A stretch of 64,000 nt of DNA. It comes from Prorocentrum cordatum (taxonomy: Eukaryota; Sar; Dinophyceae; Prorocentrales; Prorocentraceae). The notes below the pieces were generated by a model that was not told the DNA's origin, ran no database searches, and was given only the letters and a program-made list of their open reading frames with translations. The translations under genes and the position numbers were made by a program. The stretch spans positions 27,501 through 91,500 of the forward strand of contig CAUYUJ010001751.1 of assembly GCA_963575745.1 (NCBI GenBank), given 5' to 3'. Below are positions 19,704 through 30,755 of this stretch, piece by piece; positions within the stretch are counted from its first letter, which is position 1, and each line of letters opens with the position of its first letter.

Positions 19704-22700
19704 TTAGTACAGCGTATTCCACCACTCTCCCCCTTTGGGGCAATCGGGGGTGAGGGGCCAGGGGTGGGAGACATGGTGACTCTTCGGCCACGGGAGTCTG
19801 CCATTGAGAATCTGGCGACGCTGCACCACATACACTTTATCACATGGGCCCCCCAGCTTTCGGGGTTGGCCTGAAGTATAGGCCCCGCAAACCAAACAAA
19901 ACACAATCGGGAGATCCGTTTCGATCACTCTACAAACATACAGCTTGTGTGGGCGATCGAGCTGGACATTAGCCAGCTCCTTGAGAGCTGGGGGTAGTCT
20001 GGCGCATCTACCTGGCGCACGCTTCTCAGAGAAACACCTGGCGCACTGGACGCACCGCCAGCGGCAACCGTTCCACAGCACACGGTGAGCACGGCCATTG
20101 GAGACAATTCTCGGCTTCGGGGGTCGCGGCTCTCTATTAAGCTTACCGAACAGCTCCTTGGCCGTCGGCAAATCAGACAGAAACCTAGCTACTGGATACG
20201 CAACCTCATTCCAGTCTGCCTCCGCCATTACATACTTATGAATATTATCTAGGACGTCTGGGTGTGAGTGAACCCCATCCTTGGCAAACTCATCTGCTTT
20301 ATCGTTTCCTCGCTTGTGTCGAAGAGGCACTCCTGTGAGATTTTCATCCGTCTGATGAGCACGAACCTTCTTCAGGCGCCACTCTGGGTAGCGCCTCTGA
20401 AAGAGTACTCTCCACACCTCCGACAAAGGAGCCGAGCCAGAGGTAGCCGTGAAGCTGTTCTCCGAGCCCGAGAGAAGAGAGTTGCAGTCGACATGGATGA
20501 CATACTCTTCTGGCACGTCGCCGACCGTGCTATCTAGATGCTCGAGCGCCTGTAACAGCGCATACACTTCTCCAAAGACAGCGCTCTGAGGGAGGAATCC
20601 AGGAACATTCCCAAATACAGCCTTGAGAAACCTCCCCTCGTCGTCGACAGCCACCACCGCCCACCCAGCCCGAGACACAGGGAGAGTGGGCCCCTTGCAG
20701 GAGCCATCCGGATAGATAAACTCATTCCCAGAAAAACAAAATCTGTCGCACGGTTGGTAGTCTGAGCCCACATACTTCACCTCCCCATCCCAAGCACACG
20801 GAGAGATGCCAGCAGGATACGGGTGCCACAGGTAGCTGTACAGGGGGTCTTCGGCACCAGCCTCCAGCCCACGCTTGACCAGCTCCTCAGGCAAAAACTC
20901 AGACCTTTTCTCCTGCAAGCCAGGGCATACAAAAAGCCTGTGCCAGATCGTGTCCACGCACCCACTCTGTTCGCTGCGGCAGAACGGGCACAGTGGGGAC
21001 ACCTGATATCCCCATCGATGGAGAGTGCTGGCAGTGACATACGAACGTGTAAAAACCTGACGAACACATCGACGGTGAACTTTCGTCCTCTTGAGCGATT
21101 TTCCTCTCCAGAAGGCCCTCGGAGGTTCCACCCAAAGACCCCTGTCCAGGATCTCTCTCGCACGTTCGTGGTCGCTTTCACCTGAGTATTTGTCCATTCG
21201 ATCTGAAATCATCTGGTTACCTAAGTCGCTCACGAAATATTTGGAGACTTGACAGTAAGGCGTAGCCGTCAGGATGAGGGGGTCCCCATTGCGCCTCGAG
21301 AAGTGTCCAGGCCCCACAACATCCCACTTCGCTTTGTGCATCCACTGGAGCATATCCCCCACAGGTCCCCAGGCTCTGAAGTCCCAAGATCTTCTGGGGT
21401 TCGCCTCCAAGTGTCTCTGAACCAGCGGAATAATCTTAGACAGCTCACCTACCGTCAAACAGTCTCCTTGCCTGTGCTCCACCGAGGTAGTCAGCCAATA
21501 TTCCTTGGCATACCTGGTGACAGTAGCACCTGCATGACGAAGCGGATCCCTCTCAGGTTCCAGCGAAAAAGCTAAGTCGAGATCTGCTCCACAGCTCGTC
21601 AGTCCCAGAAAGCCTCCCGCCTGGGAGCGTAACCTCCTGATCTCCAACGGATTCCACCCCACCACCTCCTCCCCGTACGTCACAGCCGGCTTGACCCCGC
21701 AAAACCAAACCTTGGCCCTGGACCGCTTGGGATTCTTCAGTGAGGCAATTTTGTAGAGCCGTCTTTTCCCTTTGCATACCCTCTCCCCTCCTCTTTTGTT
21801 TGCCCTTCATCACCTTCCGATGCTTACCTGGGGCAAAATCGACGCCCAGGTTGACAATCGACGGGTCGTAAGATCCTGCAAACTTCTGCAGCCCTGCTTG
21901 TGCAGCGCGGACCAGAGCCACGCTCGTGCCCGTCAAGCAGAACTTTTTGAGGGAGAAGGAGAGGTTGAAGAGGTTGGAGAGGTTATCGATAAGATAAGCC
22001 AGTGCCATGGCCATGTTCGTAACACAGCCTGAAATAGAATCATTATACTCATTCAAACCAAAATCGTCGACATGAACCGTCAGTGAAGGGGTGAAGCCAC
22101 GCTCGAGGTAGGCGTTAACACTAGGGATACAGTAGCATTTGATTTCAAACGTTGCAGTGCTGCTCCCCGCCACAATCCCCTGCCCAGGTTCAATAGGATC
22201 TGAAACCATCCCATCCATACATAAGACCCTCCTCCACCCATAAGTGTGCAGTGCGAATCTTAATGAGTGCAGTGGGAACTTCCAGTCAATAGCCGTGCGT
22301 ACTAGCTGAGGATGTTGGACATGCTCATAACATTGTTTCAAATCGCCCAGGAGTGATAAGACATGTTTGTTATCTCCTACAGCTAGATCCCCACGAAGAG
22401 ATTGCCGCCATACAGTATCTGCTGGGGACCTGGACGGCGCCATCGAAAATACTCCCCTGTCCTGGACACACTTCTCCCAGTTTTTGCAGCCCCGAGAACG
22501 CCACCGAGATATCATCCGAATAATAGATTGGTAAAATCCGATAGGTCTGCGCCCAGCCACAGGCTTTCGGAACAACGCAATCTGGAGAGTGCGCATCCAG
22601 GAGGGGGGCGCTCCTAGCACCGTCATGAGGCACATGACCTGTCCAATTACAGCAACTGCAGGGCGAGATAAAATAGCGCAATGCCGCGGGCGAAAGCCAT

Positions 22701-24380
22701 CAGCTGCGATGGTTGCCCTCTTGAAGCTCTTGCTAAGGGCTATCACCTCGTCAATCTCAGGGGCCTTCGGGAAGACCATGTCTTCAGGCCATTCAAACGT
22801 CTGGAAAGGATCACGTCCTGCTTCCCCCCATGCCTGAGCCCAAGATGAGACTTCTTCCTCCAACTGAGCTGTCAAGCAGGACGTGTGGCTGCCACTATCA
22901 GTGCTGACAAGGTCCTGACGGCGCGCTTCTGCTGCTTTTGTGTATGCATGGGCCCACTTGGCCCCTCCCGAGAGCGCCTCCGTGCACCAGTCCTTCCACT
23001 TCTGAGCACGGTCCTTGCGCTCTCTGGGAAGAAATCCTTCAGCATTGAAATCTGCAAGCTGGTAGAGGGCAAAAAGAGATTCTGCGACCAGCTCTGCGCA
23101 CCAAATGAACCCAGAGCAATGCAAAGGTACTATGGCTGCCTGCAAGAGACCCATCCAGAGAGACCTTCCACCAGGATAGTGATAGTTAAATATTCCTCCA
23201 GAAACCGTCGAACGATAAGTCGAAGAAACCAAATCATTAAAATACTCAACATTCAGAAGATATTTCCCATTGTGCACCAAAGAGTAGAGTTCGTGAGCAC
23301 GCCGAGCTAGCCAATGTAGGGCACGATAAGGGCTCTTAGTAGGAGACCTGCGGGTACATAGGAGTTCCCCAAGAGGTATTTCCACCACCTGATACTCAGA
23401 ACCACCTCTCAAGCCCTCAGGGTAACACTGCAGAGTGCCCTCAAGTTCGCCCCAAGCTCGGTCGCACCAGGTCCCGTAGACGTCATCCAGACCATTCTGA
23501 AGATCAGCCCTCTCGGGGCCGTTCGGCAGCCTATAGCCGCCTTCCACTTCCAAAGGTACCAGCAGGGCATCCAGACGGGCTCCGAGATCCTCGTAGACTG
23601 GGGCCTCAGGCGCAGGACCGATTGGAAGGTCGACAGGCAGGCGTGCATATTGGCGAAGCCGTTTCACAGTGATCTTGTCGAGGCCTTCCTTCAAAGTTAG
23701 GAAGACTGGGCGGTGCGGGAAAATGTGCTCGTCCATCTCGGTACGAGCCGAATCTATGCACGATAGCAGAGACTTGCCCACTAGAAAGTAATCGATGCAT
23801 GTCCCAGGAGCTGAAGCAACACATGTGATCATCGGCGTCGGCACCACCAGCTGGCCCTTGAGCTTGTGGGGCGCAAATCCCTCCTGGAACACGTTGGGCT
23901 CGAAATTGAAATCTCCGCCTGCAACATATGGCAAATTATTTCGCAGCATGTCCTCTCCCAGGACGCTGGCAATGTGTAAATTGACTGGGCCAAGCCCTTC
24001 TCCGTCCTTCCAATATCCACAATAGATCGAAATCACTCCCAGCGTCCGCGAACGAAAAAAGACCTGTAGTAGACGGTGCTCAACCAGCGGGGCCTCGCGT
24101 CCTGGCTGTTGCCAGAGATCAAGATGAGCTCGCGCCAGTATGCAAACTCCAGCGGATCGCCCCGAACGCTGCGTGGTGCAGCACGGAGCCCAAAAACTCT
24201 TCCACCCAAGCTTGCGAACACTCTCCCTGGCCTCGTAGAGACCCTGACCATGTAGTTTATGTTCTTGAACAAGTACTATGTGAGCCCCACACTCTTTGAT
24301 GAAAGAGGCTGCAGTTGACCAACAGTTGCCGTTGATCGTGAGGATCTGCAGCCCCCCCTCTGCTGCCTGGCGCTGGGGGG
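19704..24380 (-). pseudogene. LINE ORF2: endonuclease, reverse transcriptase, RNase H (one frameshift)
   Basis: Reads LQILTINGNCW and VLVQEHKLHG (start of an APE-type endonuclease near 24340-24270), then YVAGGDFNFEP and CIDYFLVG. The RT follows, with RRPIGFYQSIIRMISRW, motif A GDLKQCYEHV (about 22345), motif B PGQGIVAGSSTATFEIK and motif C HVDD (22079-22068). A one-base shift around 21750-21800 moves the frame; it continues as KNPKRSRAKVWFCG and TYGEEVVGW. Then come CPFCRSEQSGC, an RNase H domain (FIYPDGSCKG, AVFGEVYALL, VIHVDCNSLL, RGNDKADEFAKDG) and a Cys-rich tail. The frame is open across the ORF1 end with no ATG, so translation may depend on frameshifting or an upstream start. It copies LINE RNA into DNA at a nicked target. 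Confidence 0.88.
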
Positions 24381-25487
24381 TTACCCCCGCGACGGGGCTC
24401 TGCCTGAGCCCGCCGCGGCCTCCCCCGACGCCGTGAGCCGCCTCCTCGCCGCTGCCTCGCTCCCGGGCTCCGACTCGGCTGCCCTGCGCTCAGCCATGGG
24501 CGCGGGGGGCATCGCCTCATCAGCGGCGGCGGCAGCAGCAGCAGCTTCAAGCTGTCGGGCTTCAGCTTGTTCAGATTCAGCTTCTGCACGCTCTTCTCTG
24601 GGAGCCTCGAACATGCCCCCAGCTGAGCGCACCTGAGCTGCGAAAATACCCATCTGCGCGGTCAGCCCCTCAAGCAGGTCGGGCTGGAGCTGCTGGCTCA
24701 TGTAGTGCATCCCCTGCAAGAATGCCTGCGCGTCCAGCTTGCCCTTGCCCTTCCCCTTGTTCAGGAAACTGAATGCCTCGCCGAGCTGCTCCTGGTGCTC
24801 ATAGGGATGCTCCAGGCCTGGCGGGAGGCTGCACGGGTCCGAGAGGGGCTCGCGCATCAGGTTGTACACTCGAAGTTCTAGTTCGGTCTTGTGGGTGCGG
24901 GCCACCTCTAGGTCCGCCCTGAGCAGAGCCTGTTTGACCTCTAGGTCGGCCAGTGCCTGCTCCTGCTGGTCCACATATTCAGATTGCTTCTCCAATTGAG
25001 CCTGAGCCTTCATTAGTCTACTCAGGGCTGCCTGAGTGAGCTGACTCTCAGACTTCTCAGAATCGCGTTCCTCCCGCAGCTTCTTCAAAACAACTTCCTG
25101 AGAGGCGATGGCCTCCTCGCAGCTGCGCTTGGACTCCAAGGACTCAGAATTTGTCTCGAGCGACTTCAGCATGTCCAGGGACTGTTGAAGACGAATGATC
25201 TGAGGACCTACTTTCTGCTTGGAGCTGGAAGCCGTCGACTCTGACTTATCCTTACCTTTCTTCTTCGGTGGCACAGGCTGCTGGTCGTCACCTGAAGCCT
25301 CCCAGTGTGAGCCACATTGCCAGCACCACGCATGCCGTAGATTAACACTTGCCGTGCAAACACCGCACGTCCATGAGAAAGCAGCGGCTGTCTGCTTGGG
25401 CGATGGGGCTGAGCGGCTGCCTGGGTCCGAGCCCTTGCCCTTCCCCTTGCTCTTGCCCTTGCCCTTCCCGTCGCCACGACCTCCCAT
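24381..25487 (-). CDS. LINE ORF1: zinc-finger and coiled-coil nucleic-acid-binding protein
   Basis: 368 aa, intact. A Gly/Lys N-terminus (GKGKGKSKGKGKG) is followed at about residues 39-62 by WTCGVCTASVNLRHAWCWQC, which has the W-x-C-x2-C-x10-C-x2-C pattern of RanBP2-type zinc fingers. Residues of about 90-210 are heptad-rich (LKKLREERDSEKS, QEQALADLEVKQALLRADL), a predicted coiled coil. A second GKGKGK patch and an Ala/Glu-rich tail follow. Such proteins bind the LINE RNA as part of the RNP; this role is inferred from position. The stop TAA at 24383 sits in GGGGGTAACCCCCC, where ORF2 continues in the +1 frame. Confidence 0.82.
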   Translation of the reverse strand: MGGRGDGKGKGKSKGKGKGSDPGSRSAPSPKQTAAAFSWTCGVCTASVNLRHAWCWQCGSHWEASGDDQQPVPPKKKGKDKSESTASSSKQKVGPQIIRLQQSLDMLKSLETNSESLESKRSCEEAIASQEVVLKKLREERDSEKSESQLTQAALSRLMKAQAQLEKQSEYVDQQEQALADLEVKQALLRADLEVARTHKTELELRVYNLMREPLSDPCSLPPGLEHPYEHQEQLGEAFSFLNKGKGKGKLDAQAFLQGMHYMSQQLQPDLLEGLTAQMGIFAAQVRSAGGMFEAPREERAEAESEQAEARQLEAAAAAAAADEAMPPAPMAERRAAESEPGSEAAARRRLTASGEAAAGSGRAPSRG

Positions 25488-25618
25488 TCCTCAAAACAGG
25501 AGTGTACGATACACGCCCACGGCCCAGCTGTGGCCCTGGTCAGTAGTGTGGGCGTGATGCTGCAAACAGGCGCTGTGCCGCTCGAGCCCTGACCCCCTCC
25601 GAGGGGAGGAGAGATGGC

Positions 25619-25639
25619 CTTGAGCCAAGGGGCTACGGA
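25619..25639 (-). other. Relict spliced leader at the 5' end of the LINE
   Basis: The minus strand reads TCCGTAGCC then CC then TTGGCTCAAG: the dinoflagellate SL with the middle ATTT changed to CC/T and one base shorter. It lies 131 nt upstream of the ORF1 ATG and directly next to the (TCC)n tract. Confidence 0.85.
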
Positions 25640-25640
25640 C

Positions 25641-25850
25641 TCCTCCTCCTCCTCCTCCTCCTCCTCCTCCTCCTCCTCCTCCTCCTCCTCCTCCTCCTCC
25701 TTCCCTCCTCCCTCCTCCCTCCTCCAACTCTTGTTCCTCCTCTTCCTCCTCCTTGTCCTCCTCCTCCTCATCATCATCGTCCTCCTCCTCCTCCTCCTCC
25801 CATCTCCTCCCTCCTCCTTCCTCCCTCCTCCTCCTCCTCCGAGGCGAGTA
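25641..25850. repeat. (TCC)n microsatellite at the 5' side of the LINE
   Basis: Pure TCC triplets, then mixed TCC/TTCC/ATC. It starts one base beyond the SL relict of the LINE. Confidence 0.95.
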
Positions 25851-26580
25851 TGTCGTTGGCCCGCGCTTCTGGGTGCGAGCATCGACTGAACCCCGTACGG
25901 TCAGGAACTGTTGCACAGTTTGTCGCGGCGGCGGCCCCGGCGATACGCTATGCCTTGCAAGCGGATAGGTCGCTCCGCTCCGCGGGGCGGGATGCTGGGA
26001 ACTGCTCGAGACGTTGACGCTTGGAAATGGGGACGTAGGCAGCGTGTCGCGCCACGGCGTGGTGGTCCAGAACTGGCGGAACGACATGCTAAGCAAAAGC
26101 TCCAGACCGTATGTGGCAGAGCACAACATGCACCCAATGGACTACATCACAGAGCTTGCACCGCATGGCTTACACCACGTAGCATTGCATCGCACATATT
26201 GCACCAAACCGCTTGCACCACAGGTGTTACACATCCAGAGCGCAATGACTCACCATGTGGGATCCGCAGACATGCACCCAGGAAACTCATGCGAGGAGAA
26301 ATGTGTTTCGAAAGTGTGTGCATGTTTACGCCTCCCAGGGTGGCCCATGACTCCGTGGCCACTGGGGAGCAGAAGACTTCAGCAGGGGCACCTGATGATC
26401 GACGTGCATGATGCCCGTTTCACAACGTGCACCCCTGGAAGTCTGGACCCCTTCCCCGCGAACGGTGTCCCGATGCGGAGTCGTGGCTGGGCGGCCAGGG
26501 GGTCCCTAGGGGGACAGACCGCCCACTGCAACTGTTTCACGGCGCGAGGAAGTCTACTTTTACATAAATCGATACACATG
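25851..26580. other. No gene; short CTTGCACCAC-type repeat and repeat D fragment
   Basis: Around 26140-26235 the words CTTGCACC, CATGGCTTACACCAC and TTGCACCAAACC form a degenerate short repeat. Around 26390-26520 is a diverged family D copy (GAAGTCTGGACCCCTTCCCC). No coding region supported. Confidence 0.5.
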
Positions 26581-26585
26581 CACAC

Positions 26586-26790
<205 letters not shown>

Positions 26791-26899
26791 AATCAGTTTA
26801 AGACTGTTCGCCCCTATCTGCTCACGTGCCCATTAGTACGTATATCCCAAACCCTCGGTACCCGCCCTCGTCGTCTTCGATCGTACCCCCTTAGGGGTG

Positions 26900-27760
26900 T
26901 ATCTTCCTTACATGCCACGTGTATTCAGTGCAGCCCCTAAAACAAGAGAAGAGAGGACGGGTGGAAGGAGGAGGGAGAATAATGGAGCACGAGAGAAATC
27001 AGCAGGAGGGGGGCAACGAGCAGAAAACAAGTGGTAGAACCAGACGGGCAGATCGGGTGGGCAGACCCATAGCGGGCAGGTCGGGGAGGCGGGCCCAGGC
27101 AACGAGGTCGAGCAAGCGGGTTGCTGAAGCGTGAGTCCTGCATGAATAGCGAGGAAGACTCGAGCGATAGCGCGATTCCCAAGTAAATCGTGAGAAAAAC
27201 CAGCGTGGGCCACGAAAGGCATAACATCCGAGGCCACAGAGGGCAGCGACGGGGCCGCTGAGGGCAGCACCGGGGCCACGAAGGGCAGCGAGGGGGCCAC
27301 AAAGGGCGACAGCGGGGCCACGAAGGGCATGCATATGGAGCCACGACGGGCGCGAGCGAGCGGGAGCCACAAAGGGCATTCGTACACGGGGCCGCATAGG
27401 GCGACAGCGGGGCCACTGAGGGCAGCAAAGGGGCCACCAAGGGCAGCGAGGGGGCCACGAAGGGCGACAGCGGGGCTACGAAAGGCATGCGTATGGGACC
27501 ACGACGGGCGCGTGCGAACGGGGGCCACGAAGGACATCGAATGCGGGGCCACAGAGGGCAGCGACGGGGCCACTGAGGGTAGCAACGGGGCCACGAAGGG
27601 CAGCGAGCGAAGGCGACCGCGGAACCAATTCGGGCAGCGAGGGGCATCGAAGGCGGGCGAAAGGCAGCGAGCGGCGACTGCAGTCATTAACGGGCTGGTC
27701 AGGCGGGCAGGCCCCGACGGGCGGGTCGAGCGGGCGGGTCGTTGAAGCGTGAGTCCTGCT
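26900..27760. repeat. 21-bp minisatellite with flanking direct repeats
   Basis: Units of the type GGGGCCACGAAGGGCAGCGA repeat imperfectly about every 21 bp between about 27220 and 27610. Both flanks carry the same block (GTTGCTGAAGCGTGAGTCCTG near 27120 and GTTGAAGCGTGAGTCCTGC near 27740). Because 21 is a multiple of three, three minus-strand frames stay open (up to 311 codons, VAPLSPF-type repeats). I do not call a gene, as none of the frames is favoured. Confidence 0.75.
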
Positions 27761-27799
27761 TGACCAGCCAGGCAATCTGTAGCGGGAGCACGATTCCTG

Positions 27800-28015
27800 A
27801 GTGTCGAGGGCCGGCATCTGAATAAGTTGTTATGAAATATCAAGCGAAGTGATTCGGTGGTAAGTTGCGAGGAAGTCCCAAGCGAGAACGCGATTCTGCA
27901 ATAAACTGTCAGGAAGTGTCAGGCGGGAGTCGCGATTCGGCGGTCAATTGCCAGGAAGTCCCAAGCGAGAGCGCGATTCTTCAATAAGTTGTGAGGAGGT
28001 ATCTGGCGGGAGCCA
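27800..28015. repeat. ~45-60-bp minisatellite
   Basis: The words GAGCGCGATTC, ATAAGTTGT and AGGAAGTCCCAAGCG recur in the same order about four times, with variants also seen near 27155-27190. No ORF. Confidence 0.65.
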
Positions 28016-28169
28016 TTGTTGTTGTAAACCGGGGGCCAACGACACATTTTGACCCTCAAAACTTTCCTCGATAAAAAACAGGGTGCGAGCCCCAGGAGGG
28101 GCACTTCAATCGAAAAAGTACCATGTGCACGAGGCGGGGGGGGTCAACAATAATCATTCTTCAGAAATG

Positions 28170-28323
28170 AGAGTTCAGCACCAACACCAACACCAACACC
28201 AACACCAACACCACCACCACCAACAACAACAACACCAACACCAACACCGACACCGATACCAACACCAACAACAACAACGGCAGCAACAACAGCAACAGCA
28301 GCAGCAACAGCAACAACAGCAGG

Positions 28324-28357
<34 letters not shown>

Positions 28358-28400
28358 ACAACAACAACAATACAAACAACAACATCATCATCATCATCAT

Positions 28401-28474
<74 letters not shown>

Positions 28475-28493
28475 CCAACAACAACAACAGCAT

Positions 28494-28546
<53 letters not shown>

Positions 28547-28585
28547 CCATCATCAACAACAACAACAACAACAACAACACAACGA
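28170..28585. repeat. (CAA)n/(CAG)n/(CAT)n microsatellite
   Basis: Starts as ACACCAAC repeats and passes through CAA/CAG into ATC/CAT triplets and back to CAA. The His/Gln-rich open frame is a by-product. Confidence 0.95.
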
Positions 28586-28625
28586 GGAAGTCTGGGCCTT
28601 CCCCTGGAAGAGCAGCCCCCGAGAC

Positions 28626-28688
28626 CTGGCCAGGGGTGGCGTCCGGGGCAGGGCCTCCCAGCGCCATGCGCCCGCTGCGGCGACGGGC
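28626..28688 (-). CDS. Candidate 63-nt internal exon
   Basis: On the minus strand a 63-nt GC-rich segment (in frame, GRMALGGPAPDATPGQ) is bounded by AG at 28690-28689 and GT at 28625-28624. It lies about 30 nt downstream of repeat E. The evidence is only splice-site-like borders and the same arrangement as at 32788-32880. It may be chance. Confidence 0.2.
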
Positions 28689-28716
28689 CTCCCAGAGGCC
28701 CGAGCAGGGAAGACAA

Positions 28717-28885
28717 TGAAGGGGCCCTGGGACACACAAATAAGTACACACAAATAAGAAGATTCCCCATACTTTCCCATGTTTTCTGGGTTTCTGCCGT
28801 CCCCCCCACTTCCCATGTTTTCGCATATGTTCTGGAAGTCGACGAATAATTGTGTCTGTGTGTTTTTTCCCCTCCTGGGACAAGC
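28717..28885 (-). repeat. Dispersed repeat family E, copy 1
   Basis: Shares GGGACACACAAATAAGTACA, TTTTCTGGGTTTCTG and AATTGTGTCTGTGTGTTTTTT with 37401-37557, and more weakly with 32917-33078. All three copies begin with GTGAAGGGGCCC-like sequence. On the minus strand each copy lies shortly upstream of an exon-like segment. Confidence 0.75.
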
Positions 28886-28939
28886 CAGCCGCAGGACCTG
28901 TGCCCAGACACCCTCGCGCATGGGAAAATCGTGGCGCGA

Positions 28940-29163
28940 AGTCTTGCATTGTTTGCGGCCTCTAGGGGCCCTCGCCGGGCCTCGGGACCGTCACAAGACG
29001 ACTCGGGATGAAAAACGGGTGCCCGGGAAGCTTGCCATCGCTGAGACGCCCATGTCCCGTGCATGTTTGCGATTTCGCGCGCGTGCATGTTTCGACAGTG
29101 ATCCCAGAGATGCCCCTCAACGGTCCTCGCCGAGGGAGAAATACACACGTCCGAGCGATGCCA
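28940..29163. mobile_element. Family D fragment followed by TIR element family B, copy 3
   Basis: 28940-29031 is an inverted copy of D (GACTCGGGATGAAAAACGGG). At 29033 a family B element starts (TTGCCATCGCTGAGACGCCC) and ends at about 29163 (ACGTCCGAGCGATGCC), 131 bp. Confidence 0.75.
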
Positions 29164-29485
29164 AGGAAGGTGTCCAGGCTCCTGCGGGTCACGCCACGGA
29201 AAAAAACACGACGTCGGGGGACTACCCCCCCTTCATTCCCCACCCCTCCCCTGAACCTCTGCCTCCACCTCCTCCTCCCCATCCTCCTCACCCTCCTACT
29301 CCTCGTGCGGCTCCTCCCCCTGCTCGTCCAACTTCTCCTCCTTCTACCTCGTCGTGGCCAGCGTCCTCATCTTCAGGGTCGGCGGCACCGGCCGTGAGGC
29401 CTTCGTAGTACACACGTCCGAGCGATGCCAAGGAAAGCGTCCAGGCTCCTGGGGGTCACGCCAGGGAAAAACCGCAACGTCGGCG
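29150..29485 (+). repeat. Direct duplication of the family B right end and flank
   Basis: ACGTCCGAGCGATGCCAAGG with GTCCAGGCTCCTGCGGGTCA (29150-29225) recurs almost identically at 29412-29485. The second copy has lost the left part of the TIR element. The two are separated by CCTCC-rich DNA, so slippage or unequal exchange is likely. Confidence 0.65.
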
Positions 29486-29639
29486 GTCTGTGTGTGCTGT
29501 GCGCTCTTCCGGCCTCCCAGAGGAGTAGGCGAGCCCGTCGGCGGCCTTGGCTGCCGAGAGGTCCAGGCAGTGCCAGGGGGGGTCACCACTGGGGCGGGCG
29601 TGGGGTCACCACCAGGGCGGGCGTCACCACCGAGGAGGG

Positions 29640-29865
29640 CCTCGGCGTCGTCGTCGTCGTCGTCGTCCTCCTCCTCCTCCTCCTCCTCCTCCTCCTCCTC
29701 CTCCTCCTCCTGCTCCTCCTCCTCCTCCTCCTCCTCCTCCTCCTCCTCCTCCTCCTCCTCCTCCTCCTCCTCCTCCTCCTCCTCCCCCTCCTCCTGCCCC
29801 TCCTCCACCTCCTCTTCCTCATCCTCCTCCTCCCCCTCCTCCACCGCCTCCTCCCCCTCCTCCCC
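29640..29865. repeat. (TCG)n to (TCC)n microsatellite
   Basis: Short TCG run (about 29643-29668) continuing as TCC triplets. Shadow open frames on both strands. Confidence 0.95.
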
Positions 29866-30129
29866 CCCAAGCTCCCAGGACCCTCCAAACCACACTGTTC
29901 CTCCAAAAGCGGCCACAGCCCCCACCCCCATCTGACCCCCCTCCCCAGAGAGGAGGCGGGTTGGGGCAGGTGGGAGCGGGGCATAACTTACTGCCGAGTC
30001 TCTTCTGTGAAATATCCTCGCACTCAGGTTTCGAGAACTTCCTGGCCCAGCCCCCGAGGGGGAGGGGGAGGGAGGCCAGGCGGTGGCGGAGGTGCATATT
30101 CTTTCCCCAACCGCTCCTGACCAAGGGAC

Positions 30130-30660
30130 CACCTGCGGGGCCGTGTTCTGACCATGATTTCGAGGCGAATCCAGCCGTGGCGACGATGGAGGGGCAGCGG
30201 TATCGGTGCCGGGATCGGGAGCTTCCCCTCCTCTGAAACCTCATGCAGCCTGGTCTCTATATGGGGGGGTGCAGTGACCGAAGCCGCACCCGAAAATATG
30301 CCCAGGGTGGCCGAAACGGGCGCCCGAAATGTCCTGAACGCGCTAGAGTGTGACCGAAGTCCCCAGTTCGAAGCCAACACTCTGTTCAGTCGCGGTCCAA
30401 ACTTCGGTCACGCTAGGTTTCCGATCACGACTTCGGGCACGTCTTCGGCCACCAATGCGTTTTTCGGCCACGCTCTGCTTCGGCGGATGGGGGCCTGGGC
30501 GCCGTGAGAAGCTAGGGAAACCCAAAGGCACCGCTACCGCTACTCCCCGGACATCTCCCAGGGTGCCTTCTGACCAGGATCTCGAGGCGAGTCCAGCGGT
30601 GGCGACGAGGGCCTCCCAGGAGGCCCCAAAAAAGGGGAAAGCGGGCGAAGGGTAGCAGTG
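30130..30660 (+). repeat. Dispersed repeat family G, two copies
   Basis: The block TTCTGACCATGATTTCGAGG with CGAATCCAGCCGTGGCGACG (30150-30190) recurs at 30570-30610 and again near 36860-36900 together with GGCCTCCCAGGAGGCCCC. Between the first two copies are short repeats built on CTTCGGYCACG. No gene. Confidence 0.55.
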
Positions 30661-30684
30661 CACGGTTTCCCCCGGGGCCGTAGG

Positions 30685-30755
30685 CGACCCGAGGAGGAGG
30701 AGGAGGAGGAGGAGGAGGAGGAGGAGGAGGAGGCGGGAGGAGGAGGAGTAGGACG
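30685..30755. repeat. (GGA)n microsatellite inside an inverted pair
   Basis: GGA triplets are flanked by TTTCCCCCGGGGCCGTAGGC-GACCCG on the left and CGGGTCGCCTAAGCCCTTCG-GGGAAACC on the right. These flanks are imperfect inverted repeats, so the tract sits in the loop of a hairpin. Confidence 0.7.

Larger units (their letters stand above)
19646..25639 (-). mobile_element. Near-complete SL-tagged LINE (non-LTR retrotransposon)
   Basis: In minus-strand order: SL relict (25639-25619), about 131-nt leader, ORF1 (25487-24381), ORF2 with endonuclease, RT and RNase H (about 24380-19704), and a short 3' UTR. Both ends abut TCC-type microsatellites (25641 and 19645 on the plus strand). Apart from one frameshift in ORF2 it looks recent. 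The presence of an SL at the 5' end implies that the RNA which was copied had been trans-spliced. Confidence 0.85.

Noticed and set aside
26908-27843. 311-codon frame with VAPLSPF-type repeats
   Set aside because: The 21-bp minisatellite keeps three frames open at once; no evidence favours one as a protein.
28144-29148. 334-codon Val/Asp-rich minus-strand frame
   Set aside because: Translation of CAA/CAT microsatellite plus flanks.
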